Translations under genes and position numbers: made by a program | In this document: positions 9,709-18,256 of the stretch, piece by piece | Numbering within the stretch: the stretch's first letter is position 1 | Layout: every line of letters begins with the position of its first letter | Notes under the pieces: generated by a model | Seen by the model: the letters and a program-made list of their open reading frames with translations, nothing else | Databases searched by the model: none | Told to the model about the DNA's origin: nothing | Source: Winogradskyella tangerina | GTDB taxonomy: Bacteria; Bacteroidota; Bacteroidia; Flavobacteriales; Flavobacteriaceae | Length of the DNA stretch: 64,000 bases | Assembly: GCF_003260205.1 (NCBI RefSeq) | Contig: NZ_QERF01000010.1 | Span: 62,001-126,000, forward strand | Reading direction: 5' to 3'

Positions 9709-11139
9709 ATGTATAAAATGAAAAAAAATAAAGTACCATTTGGCCAAAAAGTAGCCTTCGGAATTGGCATGTTAGCTAATCAGATGTTCCCGGCTATTCT
9801 CGGTATTTTCATGGTAGTTTTAGTCGAAGACCTAGAATTTACAGGTTGGCTTTATGCACTTATTTTCTTTTTCCCTAGAATATTTGACGCCATTACAGAC
9901 CCAATAATGGGCTATATTTCAGATAATACAAAATCTAAATACGGACGACGACGTCAATATGTACTAATTGGCGCAATCGTAATGGGTGTGGCCTATGTTT
10001 TTATGTGGCAACTCTATAAAGAAAATACCTTAGAACATAATTTTTGGTACTTCTTTTCATGGTCACTTTTATTTTATTTAGGATTAACCATCTTCAGTGT
10101 ACCATACGTTGCAATGGGTTACGAGATGAGTGATGATTTTCATGAGCGAACTCACATTATGGCCGTTGCTCAATGGATCGGTCAATGGGCTTGGGTTATT
10201 GCGCCATTATTCTGGATTATAATGTACGACCCTAATTGGTTTCCGTCTGCTGATGTGGCGGCAAGAGAATTGGCAGTATGGGTTGCTATTCCTTGTGCAA
10301 TTTGCGCTATGGTACCGGCACTATTCATAAAAAGTAAATCTACTGTTAATGAGGATTACGAACCAATTAACGCCAAAAATATTGGTAAAAGCTTAAAGAA
10401 GATATTTTACGATAGTTTTATTGCAGCCTTCAAAATAAAAGAATTTAGAAAACTGTGTGCGGCAACATTTTTAATCTTCAACGCATTTAATACAGTGGCT
10501 GCCCTAACATTCTTCGTAATCGTTTATAAACTATTTAATGGCGATGCAGCAGCAAGTGGTATATGGGTTTCTATGTTTGGATGCCTTGGCGCTCTAGGAA
10601 CCACCTTTATTGTAATTCCTATTGTGACGAAGATGTCTAAAATCTATGGAAAGAAAAAAGCATTCATGTATTCACAAGGGATATCAGTTATTGGCTATAT
10701 AATGCTTTGGTTTCTATTCATTCCTGGTAAACCATGGATGTACATATTCGCATTACCTTTCTTTTCGTTCGGAATAGGTAGTTTATTTACTATAATGATG
10801 TCAATGACCGCCGATGTTATTGATGTTGATGAACTCAATTCTGGTTTACGACGAGAAGGGGTTTTTGGTGCTATTTATTGGTGGATGGTGAAGGTTGGGT
10901 TTGCAATCGCAGGTGGACTGAGTGGTGTGATAATTTCTGTCGTAGGATTTAACGCAGATCTCCCTACTACAGATCAACAAACTGCGGTAGATGGTCTTCA
11001 TGCCTTTTTCTGCTTTTTCCCAATGGCGGGTACCATTCTAGCAATGCTCATTATGAGAAATTATGGACTCAATGAGAAACGTGCTGCAGAAATAAAAACA
11101 GAACTCGAACAACGTAAAGAAGATTTAATAACAACATAA
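9709..11139 (+). CDS. GPH-family sugar:cation symporter (MFS), copy 2
   Basis: Second symporter, 476 residues with about 12 membrane helices. It carries the GPH signature RIFDAITDPIMGYISDNT, KYGRRRQYV, and GIGSLFTIMMSMTADVIDVDE. A second ATG at 9718 (MKKNKVPFGQ) aligns better with the start of copy 1 (DRVPLGQ) and may be the true start. It is clearly paralogous to the 7579 gene, but the loops differ, so the two may take oligosaccharides of different length or branching. It ends 13 bp before the first cytoplasmic GH17 gene, linking import to intracellular processing. Confidence 0.83.
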   Translation: MYKMKKNKVPFGQKVAFGIGMLANQMFPAILGIFMVVLVEDLEFTGWLYALIFFFPRIFDAITDPIMGYISDNTKSKYGRRRQYVLIGAIVMGVAYVFMWQLYKENTLEHNFWYFFSWSLLFYLGLTIFSVPYVAMGYEMSDDFHERTHIMAVAQWIGQWAWVIAPLFWIIMYDPNWFPSADVAARELAVWVAIPCAICAMVPALFIKSKSTVNEDYEPINAKNIGKSLKKIFYDSFIAAFKIKEFRKLCAATFLIFNAFNTVAALTFFVIVYKLFNGDAAASGIWVSMFGCLGALGTTFIVIPIVTKMSKIYGKKKAFMYSQGISVIGYIMLWFLFIPGKPWMYIFALPFFSFGIGSLFTIMMSMTADVIDVDELNSGLRREGVFGAIYWWMVKVGFAIAGGLSGVIISVVGFNADLPTTDQQTAVDGLHAFFCFFPMAGTILAMLIMRNYGLNEKRAAEIKTELEQRKEDLITT

Positions 11140-11152
11140 TTAATATTAAAAA

Positions 11153-12070
11153 ATGTCATATAGAGAAGGACACTATTTTAAAAAAAATTCATATAGTCAA
11201 ATCGCAACCCAAGGCATTGACTTATCACAATATAGTTTAGAAGAACTCAAGGCACTATGGCGTAAAACCTTAGAAGAAGGTATGTACGGTATTTGTTTTA
11301 GTATGTATGAAGATGGTCAAAGACCTGGAGATACCATCACAGAGGCGCAAGTAGATAGAAGAGTTGGTATTTTGAAGCCATACACCAAATGGATCCGCTC
11401 ATTTTCTTGTATTGAAGGGAACGAACATGTACCAAGGATGGCAAAAAAACATGGGCTAAAAACCTTGGTCGGTGCATGGCTTGGTGATGATAAAGACGAC
11501 AATGAAAAAGAAATTGAAGGCTTAATTCAGTTAGCCAAGGAAGGTTGTGTTGATGTGGCTGCCGTAGGTAATGAAGTGCTATACCGTAACGATCTAACGC
11601 TTGAAGAATTAGTTGGCTATATCAATCGGGTTAAAGATGCCTTAGCAGGACTGAATATTCCTGTAGGTTATGTGGACGCCTATTATGAGTTTTCGCGCCA
11701 TCCAATTTTAGTAGAAAGTACAGATGTGGTTCTTGCTAATTTATATCCGTATTGGGAAGGTTGCCCAATTGAATACGCTTTAGGCCATATGCAAGCCATG
11801 TACGGTCAGGTTGTGGATGCGGCGCAAGGAAAACCAATTATCATTACCGAAACGGGTTGGCCAAGTCAAGGCGGTGGATTAAGAGGCGCTATTGCAGGTG
11901 AAGAGGCTGCTATGAAATATTTTATAGACGCCATGCGATGGACCAAAGAAAACGAAATTCCAATCTTCTATTTTTCGTCATTTGATGAATCATGGAAAGT
12001 AGGACCTGAAGGCGAAGTAGGTGCCTATTGGGGACTATGGGATAAACACGAAAATCTTAAATATAACTAA
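11153..12070 (+). CDS. Cytoplasmic GH17 glucanase/transglycosylase (copy 1)
   Basis: Compact GH17 barrel of 305 residues with no signal peptide, lipobox or membrane helix, so it should be cytoplasmic. Acid/base candidate Glu141 lies in AVGNEVLY and nucleophile candidate Glu233 in IITETGWPS, a canonical GH17 pair. It is shorter and closer to the core GH17 fold than the lipoprotein GH17s at 3446 and 4770. A cytoplasmic GH17 only makes sense if gluco-oligosaccharides are imported intact; it may trim or transglycosylate them for the GH149 phosphorylase. It follows the second symporter by 13 bp and precedes a paralogue by 19 bp. Confidence 0.82.
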   Translation: MSYREGHYFKKNSYSQIATQGIDLSQYSLEELKALWRKTLEEGMYGICFSMYEDGQRPGDTITEAQVDRRVGILKPYTKWIRSFSCIEGNEHVPRMAKKHGLKTLVGAWLGDDKDDNEKEIEGLIQLAKEGCVDVAAVGNEVLYRNDLTLEELVGYINRVKDALAGLNIPVGYVDAYYEFSRHPILVESTDVVLANLYPYWEGCPIEYALGHMQAMYGQVVDAAQGKPIIITETGWPSQGGGLRGAIAGEEAAMKYFIDAMRWTKENEIPIFYFSSFDESWKVGPEGEVGAYWGLWDKHENLKYN

Positions 12071-12089
12071 GCAAAAGTAGAGTAAATAT

Positions 12090-12980
12090 ATGTCGCGTAG
12101 GGAAGAAAAATTTTTTGCCTTAGCATCTATCGATTATCAAGGTAAGTCTGTTAAAGAGTTGAGAAAACTCTTTAGAAAAACTTTGAAATCTGGTATGCAT
12201 GGCCTGTGTTGTAGTCCCTATGAAGAAGGTCAGGAACCCGGAGATCAATTATCCGAAGATCAAATCAGACGTCGACTAAAGAAAATGAAACCTTACACTA
12301 AATGGATACGTTCGTTTTCGTGTACAGATGGCAATGAATATTTGCCAAAGATCGCCAGAGAAATGGGTATAAAAACCTTAGTTGGCGCGTGGTTAGGAGA
12401 CGATCCGGAAATCAATGAAAGAGAACTAGAAAATCTCATTAGTTTATGTCATGAAGGTTACGTCGATGTTGCAGCCGTAGGAAATGAAGTCATGTATAGA
12501 GGCGACCTGAGTGAAGATGAACTTCTTGATAAAATTCATTATGTAAAAGCATCGATCAAAGATCTCGATATTCCTGTTGGTTATGTAGACGCCTATTACG
12601 AATTTCAGGAGCGCCCTGCAATCACAGATGCCTGTGATATTATTTTGGCGAATTGCTATCCATTTTGGGAAGGCTGTGATCTGGATTATTCCTTACTCTA
12701 CATGAAAGATATGTATCAAAAAGCATTAAAAGCAGGAGAAGGTAAAAAGGTCATCATTACTGAGACCGGTTGGCCTAGTGAAGGTACCAATTTACAAGGC
12801 GCATTTCCTTCCGAAGCAAATGCCATAAAATACTTTTTGAATACTCAGAAGTGGGCTCAGGAAGAAGATATAGACATCTTTTACTTTTCTGCATTTGACG
12901 AAACATGGAAAGTTGGTGGTGAAGGTGATGTTGGTGCATTTTGGGGTATTTGGGATAAGAATGAAAGATTGAAGTATTAA
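12090..12980 (+). CDS. Cytoplasmic GH17 glucanase/transglycosylase (copy 2)
   Basis: Tandem paralogue of the preceding gene, 296 residues and also without any export signal. Glu133 (AVGNEVMY) and Glu225 (IITETGWPS) are the expected acid/base and nucleophile. Shared blocks include PYTKWIRSFSC, KTLVGAWLGDD and PVGYVDAYYEF, while the N-terminal 30 residues and the region before the C-terminus differ. Having two intracellular copies suggests different chain-length or linkage preferences, or one hydrolase and one transglycosylase. It is the last enzyme gene before an 88-bp gap and the UnbV lipoprotein gene. Confidence 0.82.
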   Translation: MSRREEKFFALASIDYQGKSVKELRKLFRKTLKSGMHGLCCSPYEEGQEPGDQLSEDQIRRRLKKMKPYTKWIRSFSCTDGNEYLPKIAREMGIKTLVGAWLGDDPEINERELENLISLCHEGYVDVAAVGNEVMYRGDLSEDELLDKIHYVKASIKDLDIPVGYVDAYYEFQERPAITDACDIILANCYPFWEGCDLDYSLLYMKDMYQKALKAGEGKKVIITETGWPSEGTNLQGAFPSEANAIKYFLNTQKWAQEEDIDIFYFSAFDETWKVGGEGDVGAFWGIWDKNERLKY

Positions 12981-13068
12981 CTTATATATTTTTTAACATT
13001 CATAAGCTTACGTCACCTTCCAGATAGTTCCGTTATTCCATATCTTTACAGAACTTGAAAAATTCCCT

Positions 13069-16000
13069 ATGATGAAGATGAAAACCCCTAAATTAAAAGT
13101 ATTAGTATTTACACTTTTCCTTTCAATAATTCTAGGTTGCAGCGATACACCGAAACGCGATTTATATCCGAGTGAATTAATTGGTGGATTTGAATTATTA
13201 CCTTCTGAACAAACTGGGATAGATTTCAACAATTCGATTAAAGAATCGAAGTTATTTCATCATTACTTTTTTAGTCAGATTTATTTGGGTTCTGGTGTTG
13301 CCATTGGTGACTTAAACAATGATGGATTACCCGATATATTTTTTGGAGGCAATCAGGTTAATGACAGATTATATTTGAATAAAGGTGATTTTAAATTTGA
13401 AGATATCACCAAAACATCAAAAGTGGCAAGACAACCAGGTTGGACTTGGGGCGTCACTATGGCAGACGTTAACGGTGATGGCTTCTTGGATATCTACGTT
13501 AGTAGAAATGGTAATTCTCTTGATATTTCGCAAAGACGAAATTTACTGTACATTAATAATCAAGACCTAACCTTTACAGAATCTGCACAGAAATACGGTT
13601 TATCAGATATTGGATTTTCTACAGAAGCTGTTTTTTTCGATATGGATAACGATGGCGATTTAGACATGTATCAGGTTAACCAACCTGCAGACAAAAAAGT
13701 GTTGTTAACTAACAAAGTCACAGAACGTGATGTGAATTCATTCAAAGACCGTTTGTACAGAAACGATAATGGCGTATTTAAAGATGTGTCCGTTGCCGCA
13801 GGTATATCTAGAGAGTTAGCCTATGGTCTAAGTGGTAGTGCATCAGATTTTAATGGAGATGGCTATATAGATCTCTACATAGCTAATGACTATGCACAAC
13901 CAGATTTTATGTATTACAATAATGGCGATGGAACCTTTACCAATGTTATTAATGAACAACTAAGACATATTACGCAGTTGAGTATGGGATCGGATACAGG
14001 AGATATTAATAACGATGGGCTTATCGATCTTATTACCACAGATATGACTCCTGAAGACCATTACCGGTCAAAAACTAATATGGCCTCCATGAGCACCGAA
14101 GCTTTTCAAATGATGGTTGACGCAGGTGCACATTACCAGTACATGACCAATACACTACAAGTTAATACTGGTTTAGGTAGTTTTTCTGATATCGGGAACA
14201 TGGCTGGTGTTGCATTCACCGATTGGAGTTGGGCCAGCTTAATAGTGGATTTAGATAACGATGGTTGGAAGGATATTATAGTATCTAATGGTATTAAAAA
14301 AGATGTAGATAATAACGATTATAAAATAATTTTAGACAATTTAGATAAAGACTCAACAACAGTTGATAATTTTTTCAAGCTTAGTCAAGATGCGCCATCG
14401 CAACCAATTTCAAACTATGCTTTTCGAAATAAAGGCAATTTGAAGTTTGAAAAAGTTACCAAAGAGTGGGGATTCGATAAACCAAGTTTCTCAAACGGAA
14501 TGGCTTATGGCGACTTAGATAATGACGGAGATTTAGATATCGTTATTAATAACATAGAGTCTGAAGCTTTCGTTTACAAGAACAACGCTACGGGTAATTT
14601 CCTGAAAATTCAACTCAAGGGATCTGAAAAGAATCCGTTTGGTGTTGGAGCAAAAGCACGAATTTCACATAATGGCAAAATTCAGGTTACTGAGAATTTC
14701 ACAACGCGAGGTTACTTTTCTTCAGTGGAACCTACTTTATTCTTCGGACTTGGCAAGGATACTAAAATTGAAAAAGTTGAGATTTTCTGGCCGAATGGTA
14801 AAGTAAATAGTTTCGAAAATGTTGAGGCCAATCAGGTGTTAACGGCTAATATTTCAACTGCCGAATCTATATCCAATACTACAGAAAATGATAATACTTT
14901 AATTGCCCAGGTTAATGCAGAAGATATCGGTATAAATTTTCAGCATGAAGAGAATGAATTTGATGAATTTGAGGAAGAAATTCTTTTGCCTCATAATGTA
15001 TCTCAAAATGGTCCATTCATGGCAACAGGTGATATAAATAATGATGGTTTGGAGGATATGTTTATTGGCGGTGCTATGGGCCAAAGTGGTGTGTTATATC
15101 TTCAGAATTCGAACGGGAAGTTTGAAAAAAATGAATCTCAACCATGGGATTTTGATAAGGCCTCCGAAGATCTAGGTTGTCTATTTATTGATGTTGATAA
15201 TGATAGTGATCTAGATTTATATGTTGCTAGTGGAGGCAGTGAATACGCGAAGGGACATCCAACTCTTAAGGATAGATTATATCTCAACGATGGCTTAGGT
15301 AATTTTACCAAAACCAATTCGGCATTACCAGATATAAGAGAAAGTTCGCAAGTGGTTAAGGCATCTGATATTGATTCAGATGGAGATCTAGATATTTTTG
15401 TTGGTACAAGAATTGAAGCTCAGTCATATGCTCTTCCAGCAACGAGTTATCTGCTTCTTAATAACAATGGAAAATTTGTAAAAGCTAAAGACGACCAAGT
15501 GGCGCCTCTAAAGAATTTGGGTATGGTAACTGATGCGGTTTTTACTGATATTGATAATGATGAAGACGAGGATTTAATGATCGTTGGAGAATGGATGACT
15601 GTAACGGTCTTGAAAAATAATGATGGAATTTTTGAAGATGATTCCGAGTTATTGGGTCTTAATGACACGCGCGGAATTTGGTGGTCTGTAACAGCCAATG
15701 ATATAGATAATGATGGCGATGATGATTACATAGTTGGTAATTTAGGGATGAATAATAAATTCAAAGCATCAGAAGAACATCCTTTCAAAGTCTATGCTAA
15801 CGACTTTGATAATAATGGAACTAATGATGTTGTCTTGGCGAAATTTTATAAGGACGATTACGTCCCAGTACGAGGGCGCGAATGTACTAGTCAACAAATG
15901 CCTTATGTAGCTGAAAAATTCGAAGATTATCACAGTTTTGCTTCATCTAAGCTCTTTGATATTCTTCCTGAGGAAAAGGTAGACGATGCTGTAGTTTATG

Positions 16001-16377
16001 AGATAAAAAGTTTTGAAAGTATAGTTTTGATTAATGAAAATGGGAAGCTTATAAAAAAATCCCTTCCAAATGAAGTTCAAATCTCTCCCGTAAAATCATC
16101 AATTGTTATGGACGTTAATGCTGATGGATATAAAGATATAATTGTAGTTGGTAATCACTATGGAGTAGAAGTTGAAACAACGCGATACGATGCTGGTTTT
16201 GGTGGGGTGCTTTTTGGTGATGGAAGTAATAATTTTACATTCTTACCACCCAAAGAAAGTGGTTTTTATGTACCATATGATTCAAGAGACCTTACTCGGA
16301 TCGATAATTCAAACGGCGCCTTACTACTCGTTACAAATAATGATGCACAACCGAGTATCTTCAAATTACAACGTTAA
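13069..16377 (+). CDS. FG-GAP/VCBS repeat lipoprotein with ASPIC/UnbV domain
   Basis: Large lipoprotein (1102 residues) with Cys24 in the lipobox ILGC followed by SDTPK. It contains at least 14 Asp-rich calcium-loop repeats of the type DxNxDGxxD (for example DLNNDGLPD, DVNGDGFLD, DIDNDGDDD, DVNADGYKD), forming one or two beta-propellers. A UnbV/ASPIC-like domain lies at about residues 509-590 (FGLG, VEIFWPNG) between the two propeller halves. Such CRTAC1-like proteins are common next to polysaccharide loci in Bacteroidota, but their role is not settled; glycan binding at the cell surface is plausible. Met1, Met2 and Met4 are all possible starts. No clear terminator follows; a regulatory-looking gap does. 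Confidence 0.75.
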   Translation: MMKMKTPKLKVLVFTLFLSIILGCSDTPKRDLYPSELIGGFELLPSEQTGIDFNNSIKESKLFHHYFFSQIYLGSGVAIGDLNNDGLPDIFFGGNQVNDRLYLNKGDFKFEDITKTSKVARQPGWTWGVTMADVNGDGFLDIYVSRNGNSLDISQRRNLLYINNQDLTFTESAQKYGLSDIGFSTEAVFFDMDNDGDLDMYQVNQPADKKVLLTNKVTERDVNSFKDRLYRNDNGVFKDVSVAAGISRELAYGLSGSASDFNGDGYIDLYIANDYAQPDFMYYNNGDGTFTNVINEQLRHITQLSMGSDTGDINNDGLIDLITTDMTPEDHYRSKTNMASMSTEAFQMMVDAGAHYQYMTNTLQVNTGLGSFSDIGNMAGVAFTDWSWASLIVDLDNDGWKDIIVSNGIKKDVDNNDYKIILDNLDKDSTTVDNFFKLSQDAPSQPISNYAFRNKGNLKFEKVTKEWGFDKPSFSNGMAYGDLDNDGDLDIVINNIESEAFVYKNNATGNFLKIQLKGSEKNPFGVGAKARISHNGKIQVTENFTTRGYFSSVEPTLFFGLGKDTKIEKVEIFWPNGKVNSFENVEANQVLTANISTAESISNTTENDNTLIAQVNAEDIGINFQHEENEFDEFEEEILLPHNVSQNGPFMATGDINNDGLEDMFIGGAMGQSGVLYLQNSNGKFEKNESQPWDFDKASEDLGCLFIDVDNDSDLDLYVASGGSEYAKGHPTLKDRLYLNDGLGNFTKTNSALPDIRESSQVVKASDIDSDGDLDIFVGTRIEAQSYALPATSYLLLNNNGKFVKAKDDQVAPLKNLGMVTDAVFTDIDNDEDEDLMIVGEWMTVTVLKNNDGIFEDDSELLGLNDTRGIWWSVTANDIDNDGDDDYIVGNLGMNNKFKASEEHPFKVYANDFDNNGTNDVVLAKFYKDDYVPVRGRECTSQQMPYVAEKFEDYHSFASSKLFDILPEEKVDDAVVYEIKSFESIVLINENGKLIKKSLPNEVQISPVKSSIVMDVNADGYKDIIVVGNHYGVEVETTRYDAGFGGVLFGDGSNNFTFLPPKESGFYVPYDSRDLTRIDNSNGALLLVTNNDAQPSIFKLQR

Positions 16378-16585
16378 ATAATGGGTTGTATAGTTGGTGA
16401 TTATTCCGTAATTTCTACTTAATATATTTTCAAAATATTGATAATCAATATTTTATACAGTTTTTACTTTATAATAAAAAATTCACTTTTTTGCTTTTGT
16501 ATAGTTTTTGTATAGGTGTCATGTGACTGAATATTGAAGAAAAATCATTTTCTTGTACCTATTATTAATAAATAACTAAAAAAAC
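16378..16585 (+). promoter_or_regulatory. Regulatory gap: Fur-like palindrome plus TTGTATAG direct repeats
   Basis: This 208-bp gap before the T9SS binding-protein gene has two notable elements. At 16432-16454 a perfect inverted repeat has 10-bp arms (AAAATATTGA and its complement) around TAA; its core TGATAATCA equals the centre of the classic Fur box. At 16495-16504 and 16506-16515 the decamer TTTTGTATAG occurs twice with 11-bp period, and TTGTATAG also occurs at 16386-16393. No convincing -33/-7 pair was found. These could be operators for a locus regulator, but that is inference. Confidence 0.45.
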
Positions 16586-18145
16586 ATGAAAAAAATTACG
16601 CTTTTATTTTTTCTTTCGTTTTGCATGATAGGTTTTTCTCAAAACCTAGTGTCGAATGGAGATTTTGAAACTGGCGATCTGACAGGTTGGGGAGGTAACT
16701 CTGCAAATGGTGGATCGAGATCTGTTGTCGATGACGGCTCAGGATCAAACAACGTTGCAGAAATCATCGTTGCAAATGCAGGAGCATCTTGGCAGGTAGG
16801 TATCGATCAGGTTATACCATTAACGCAGGACGAAACTTATAGAGTAACATATACAGCATATGCGGATGCACCTAGAAATATTACTGCTGGTATTGGGCAA
16901 GCAGGTGGAACATTCCAGTCTTCAGTTGTTTCTCAAGCTATTACAACAACACCGACTGTTTACATGCACGATTTAGTACCAAATTATGATACGGTAACAG
17001 ATAATGCCCGTGTTATTTTTGATCTAGGTGACATCGTAAGTACAGTATACATTGATAATGTATCAGTAGAATTAGTGGCCTTTGACCCTAATACTGACGC
17101 AACACTAAGTGATCTTACTGTGAATGGAATGACCGTCGCAGGTTTTGATCCCAATACTTTTGATTATAATGTACAGCTCCCTAATGGCACAACCATGGTG
17201 CCTACTGTTGTAGGTACGCCCACGCAGATGGCCGCAGGTGCCGTTACTAATGATGCTGCAGGACTCCCCGGAACAACAACCGTTACAGTGACTGCTGGAG
17301 ATATGACAACAACACAAGATTATACATTAAACTTTACAGTAGCTGGTGCCGGACCATCAGTTCCTTCACCAACACCACCTCAGGCGGCTAGTAATGTGAT
17401 TAGTATTTTTAGTGAAACCTATCCTTCAGTAAGTTCTTTAACTCCAACAACATTCGGTGTAAATAATAACACTGCTGCTGTGGAAAGTGCTGCTGGAAAC
17501 GATGTATATCGTCTAAATAGTGTCGATGGAGTTTTTCAAGGATTCTTTATTGATACTCCAGTTGATCTAACTGAAATAGAAAATTTACACTATGATCTAT
17601 GGATTCCTTCTGGGGCAACAACAGTAGCTGGTGCAGTATTCAATACTAACCTAACTCAGGCTGGTTCTCCAAATATTGTTTATTCTGATACAAACGCATT
17701 AGGCGTTCCTACTCAAGGAACTTGGTTATCATTTGATGTTCCATTAAGTGATTTTATCGACGGTGGAAGTGGTAACACTTTAGACACACAGACAAGAGAT
17801 AACATTACGGAAATAGTATTTACGTATGTAAATACAATTGCAAATGGAGAATCTATGTTTGTTGATAACATTTATTTCTGGAGTAGTATGGTACTTTCAA
17901 ACGATGAGTTTGAGACTGCTGATTTCAGAGTATTCCCTAATCCAACTAATAGTGTGTGGAATCTTTCAAGTGCAAACACAATAACTAATGTTGGAGTTTA
18001 CGATATTTTAGGTAAGCAAGTTATTTCAATAAGTCCAAATTCTAACGAGGCTACTATAGATGCTTCTTCTTTAAGAACAGGTGTTTATTTCGCTAGAATT
18101 GATGGTATTAATGGTTCTAAAACTGTTAAGTTAGTAAGAGAATAG
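16586..18145 (+). CDS. T9SS-secreted multi-domain glycan-binding protein
   Basis: Secreted protein of 519 residues with no catalytic domain recognised. Residues 1-18 are a signal peptide ending at FSQ. Residues about 20-160 resemble a CBM4/9-type sandwich (NLVSNGDFETGDLTGW ... YIDNVSVEL). Residues about 172-258 match a cadherin-like beta-sandwich (DATLSDLTVNG ... DYTLNF). Residues about 270-435 form another jelly-roll (DVYRLNSVDG, LWIPSGA, SMFVDNIYFW) like modules found in flavobacterial laminarin proteins. Residues about 445-519 are a T9SS type A sorting domain (FRVFPNPT, VYDILGKQV, SLRTGVYFARI, KTVKLVRE). Likely displayed on or released from the surface to capture beta-glucan. A strong terminator follows. 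Confidence 0.78.
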   Translation: MKKITLLFFLSFCMIGFSQNLVSNGDFETGDLTGWGGNSANGGSRSVVDDGSGSNNVAEIIVANAGASWQVGIDQVIPLTQDETYRVTYTAYADAPRNITAGIGQAGGTFQSSVVSQAITTTPTVYMHDLVPNYDTVTDNARVIFDLGDIVSTVYIDNVSVELVAFDPNTDATLSDLTVNGMTVAGFDPNTFDYNVQLPNGTTMVPTVVGTPTQMAAGAVTNDAAGLPGTTTVTVTAGDMTTTQDYTLNFTVAGAGPSVPSPTPPQAASNVISIFSETYPSVSSLTPTTFGVNNNTAAVESAAGNDVYRLNSVDGVFQGFFIDTPVDLTEIENLHYDLWIPSGATTVAGAVFNTNLTQAGSPNIVYSDTNALGVPTQGTWLSFDVPLSDFIDGGSGNTLDTQTRDNITEIVFTYVNTIANGESMFVDNIYFWSSMVLSNDEFETADFRVFPNPTNSVWNLSSANTITNVGVYDILGKQVISISPNSNEATIDASSLRTGVYFARIDGINGSKTVKLVRE

Positions 18146-18172
18146 ATTAATAGCCAACAAAATTGATTAATG

Positions 18173-18207
18173 AAAAGCGTGTTTACTCTATAAACACGCT
18201 TTTTTTA
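18173..18207 (+). terminator. Rho-independent terminator after the binding-protein gene
   Basis: Perfect 13-bp stem (AAAAGCGTGTTTA pairing with TAAACACGCTTTT) around a 5-nt loop and running into a T-rich tail, 27 bp after the stop of the T9SS protein gene. Confidence 0.85.
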
Positions 18208-18256
18208 TGTGATATAACCGTAAATTGGTATCTGTAAATCCTATCGCTTGAATAAA

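Noticed and set aside
13300-16180. Many short similar DNA stretches across the UnbV gene
   Set aside because: They encode the Asp-rich calcium loops of FG-GAP repeats, not a DNA-level repeat array.
18248-18256. TTG start giving three more residues to the DUF255 lipoprotein
   Set aside because: The ATG at 18257 directly begins the signal peptide; the TTG adds MNK without improving it.
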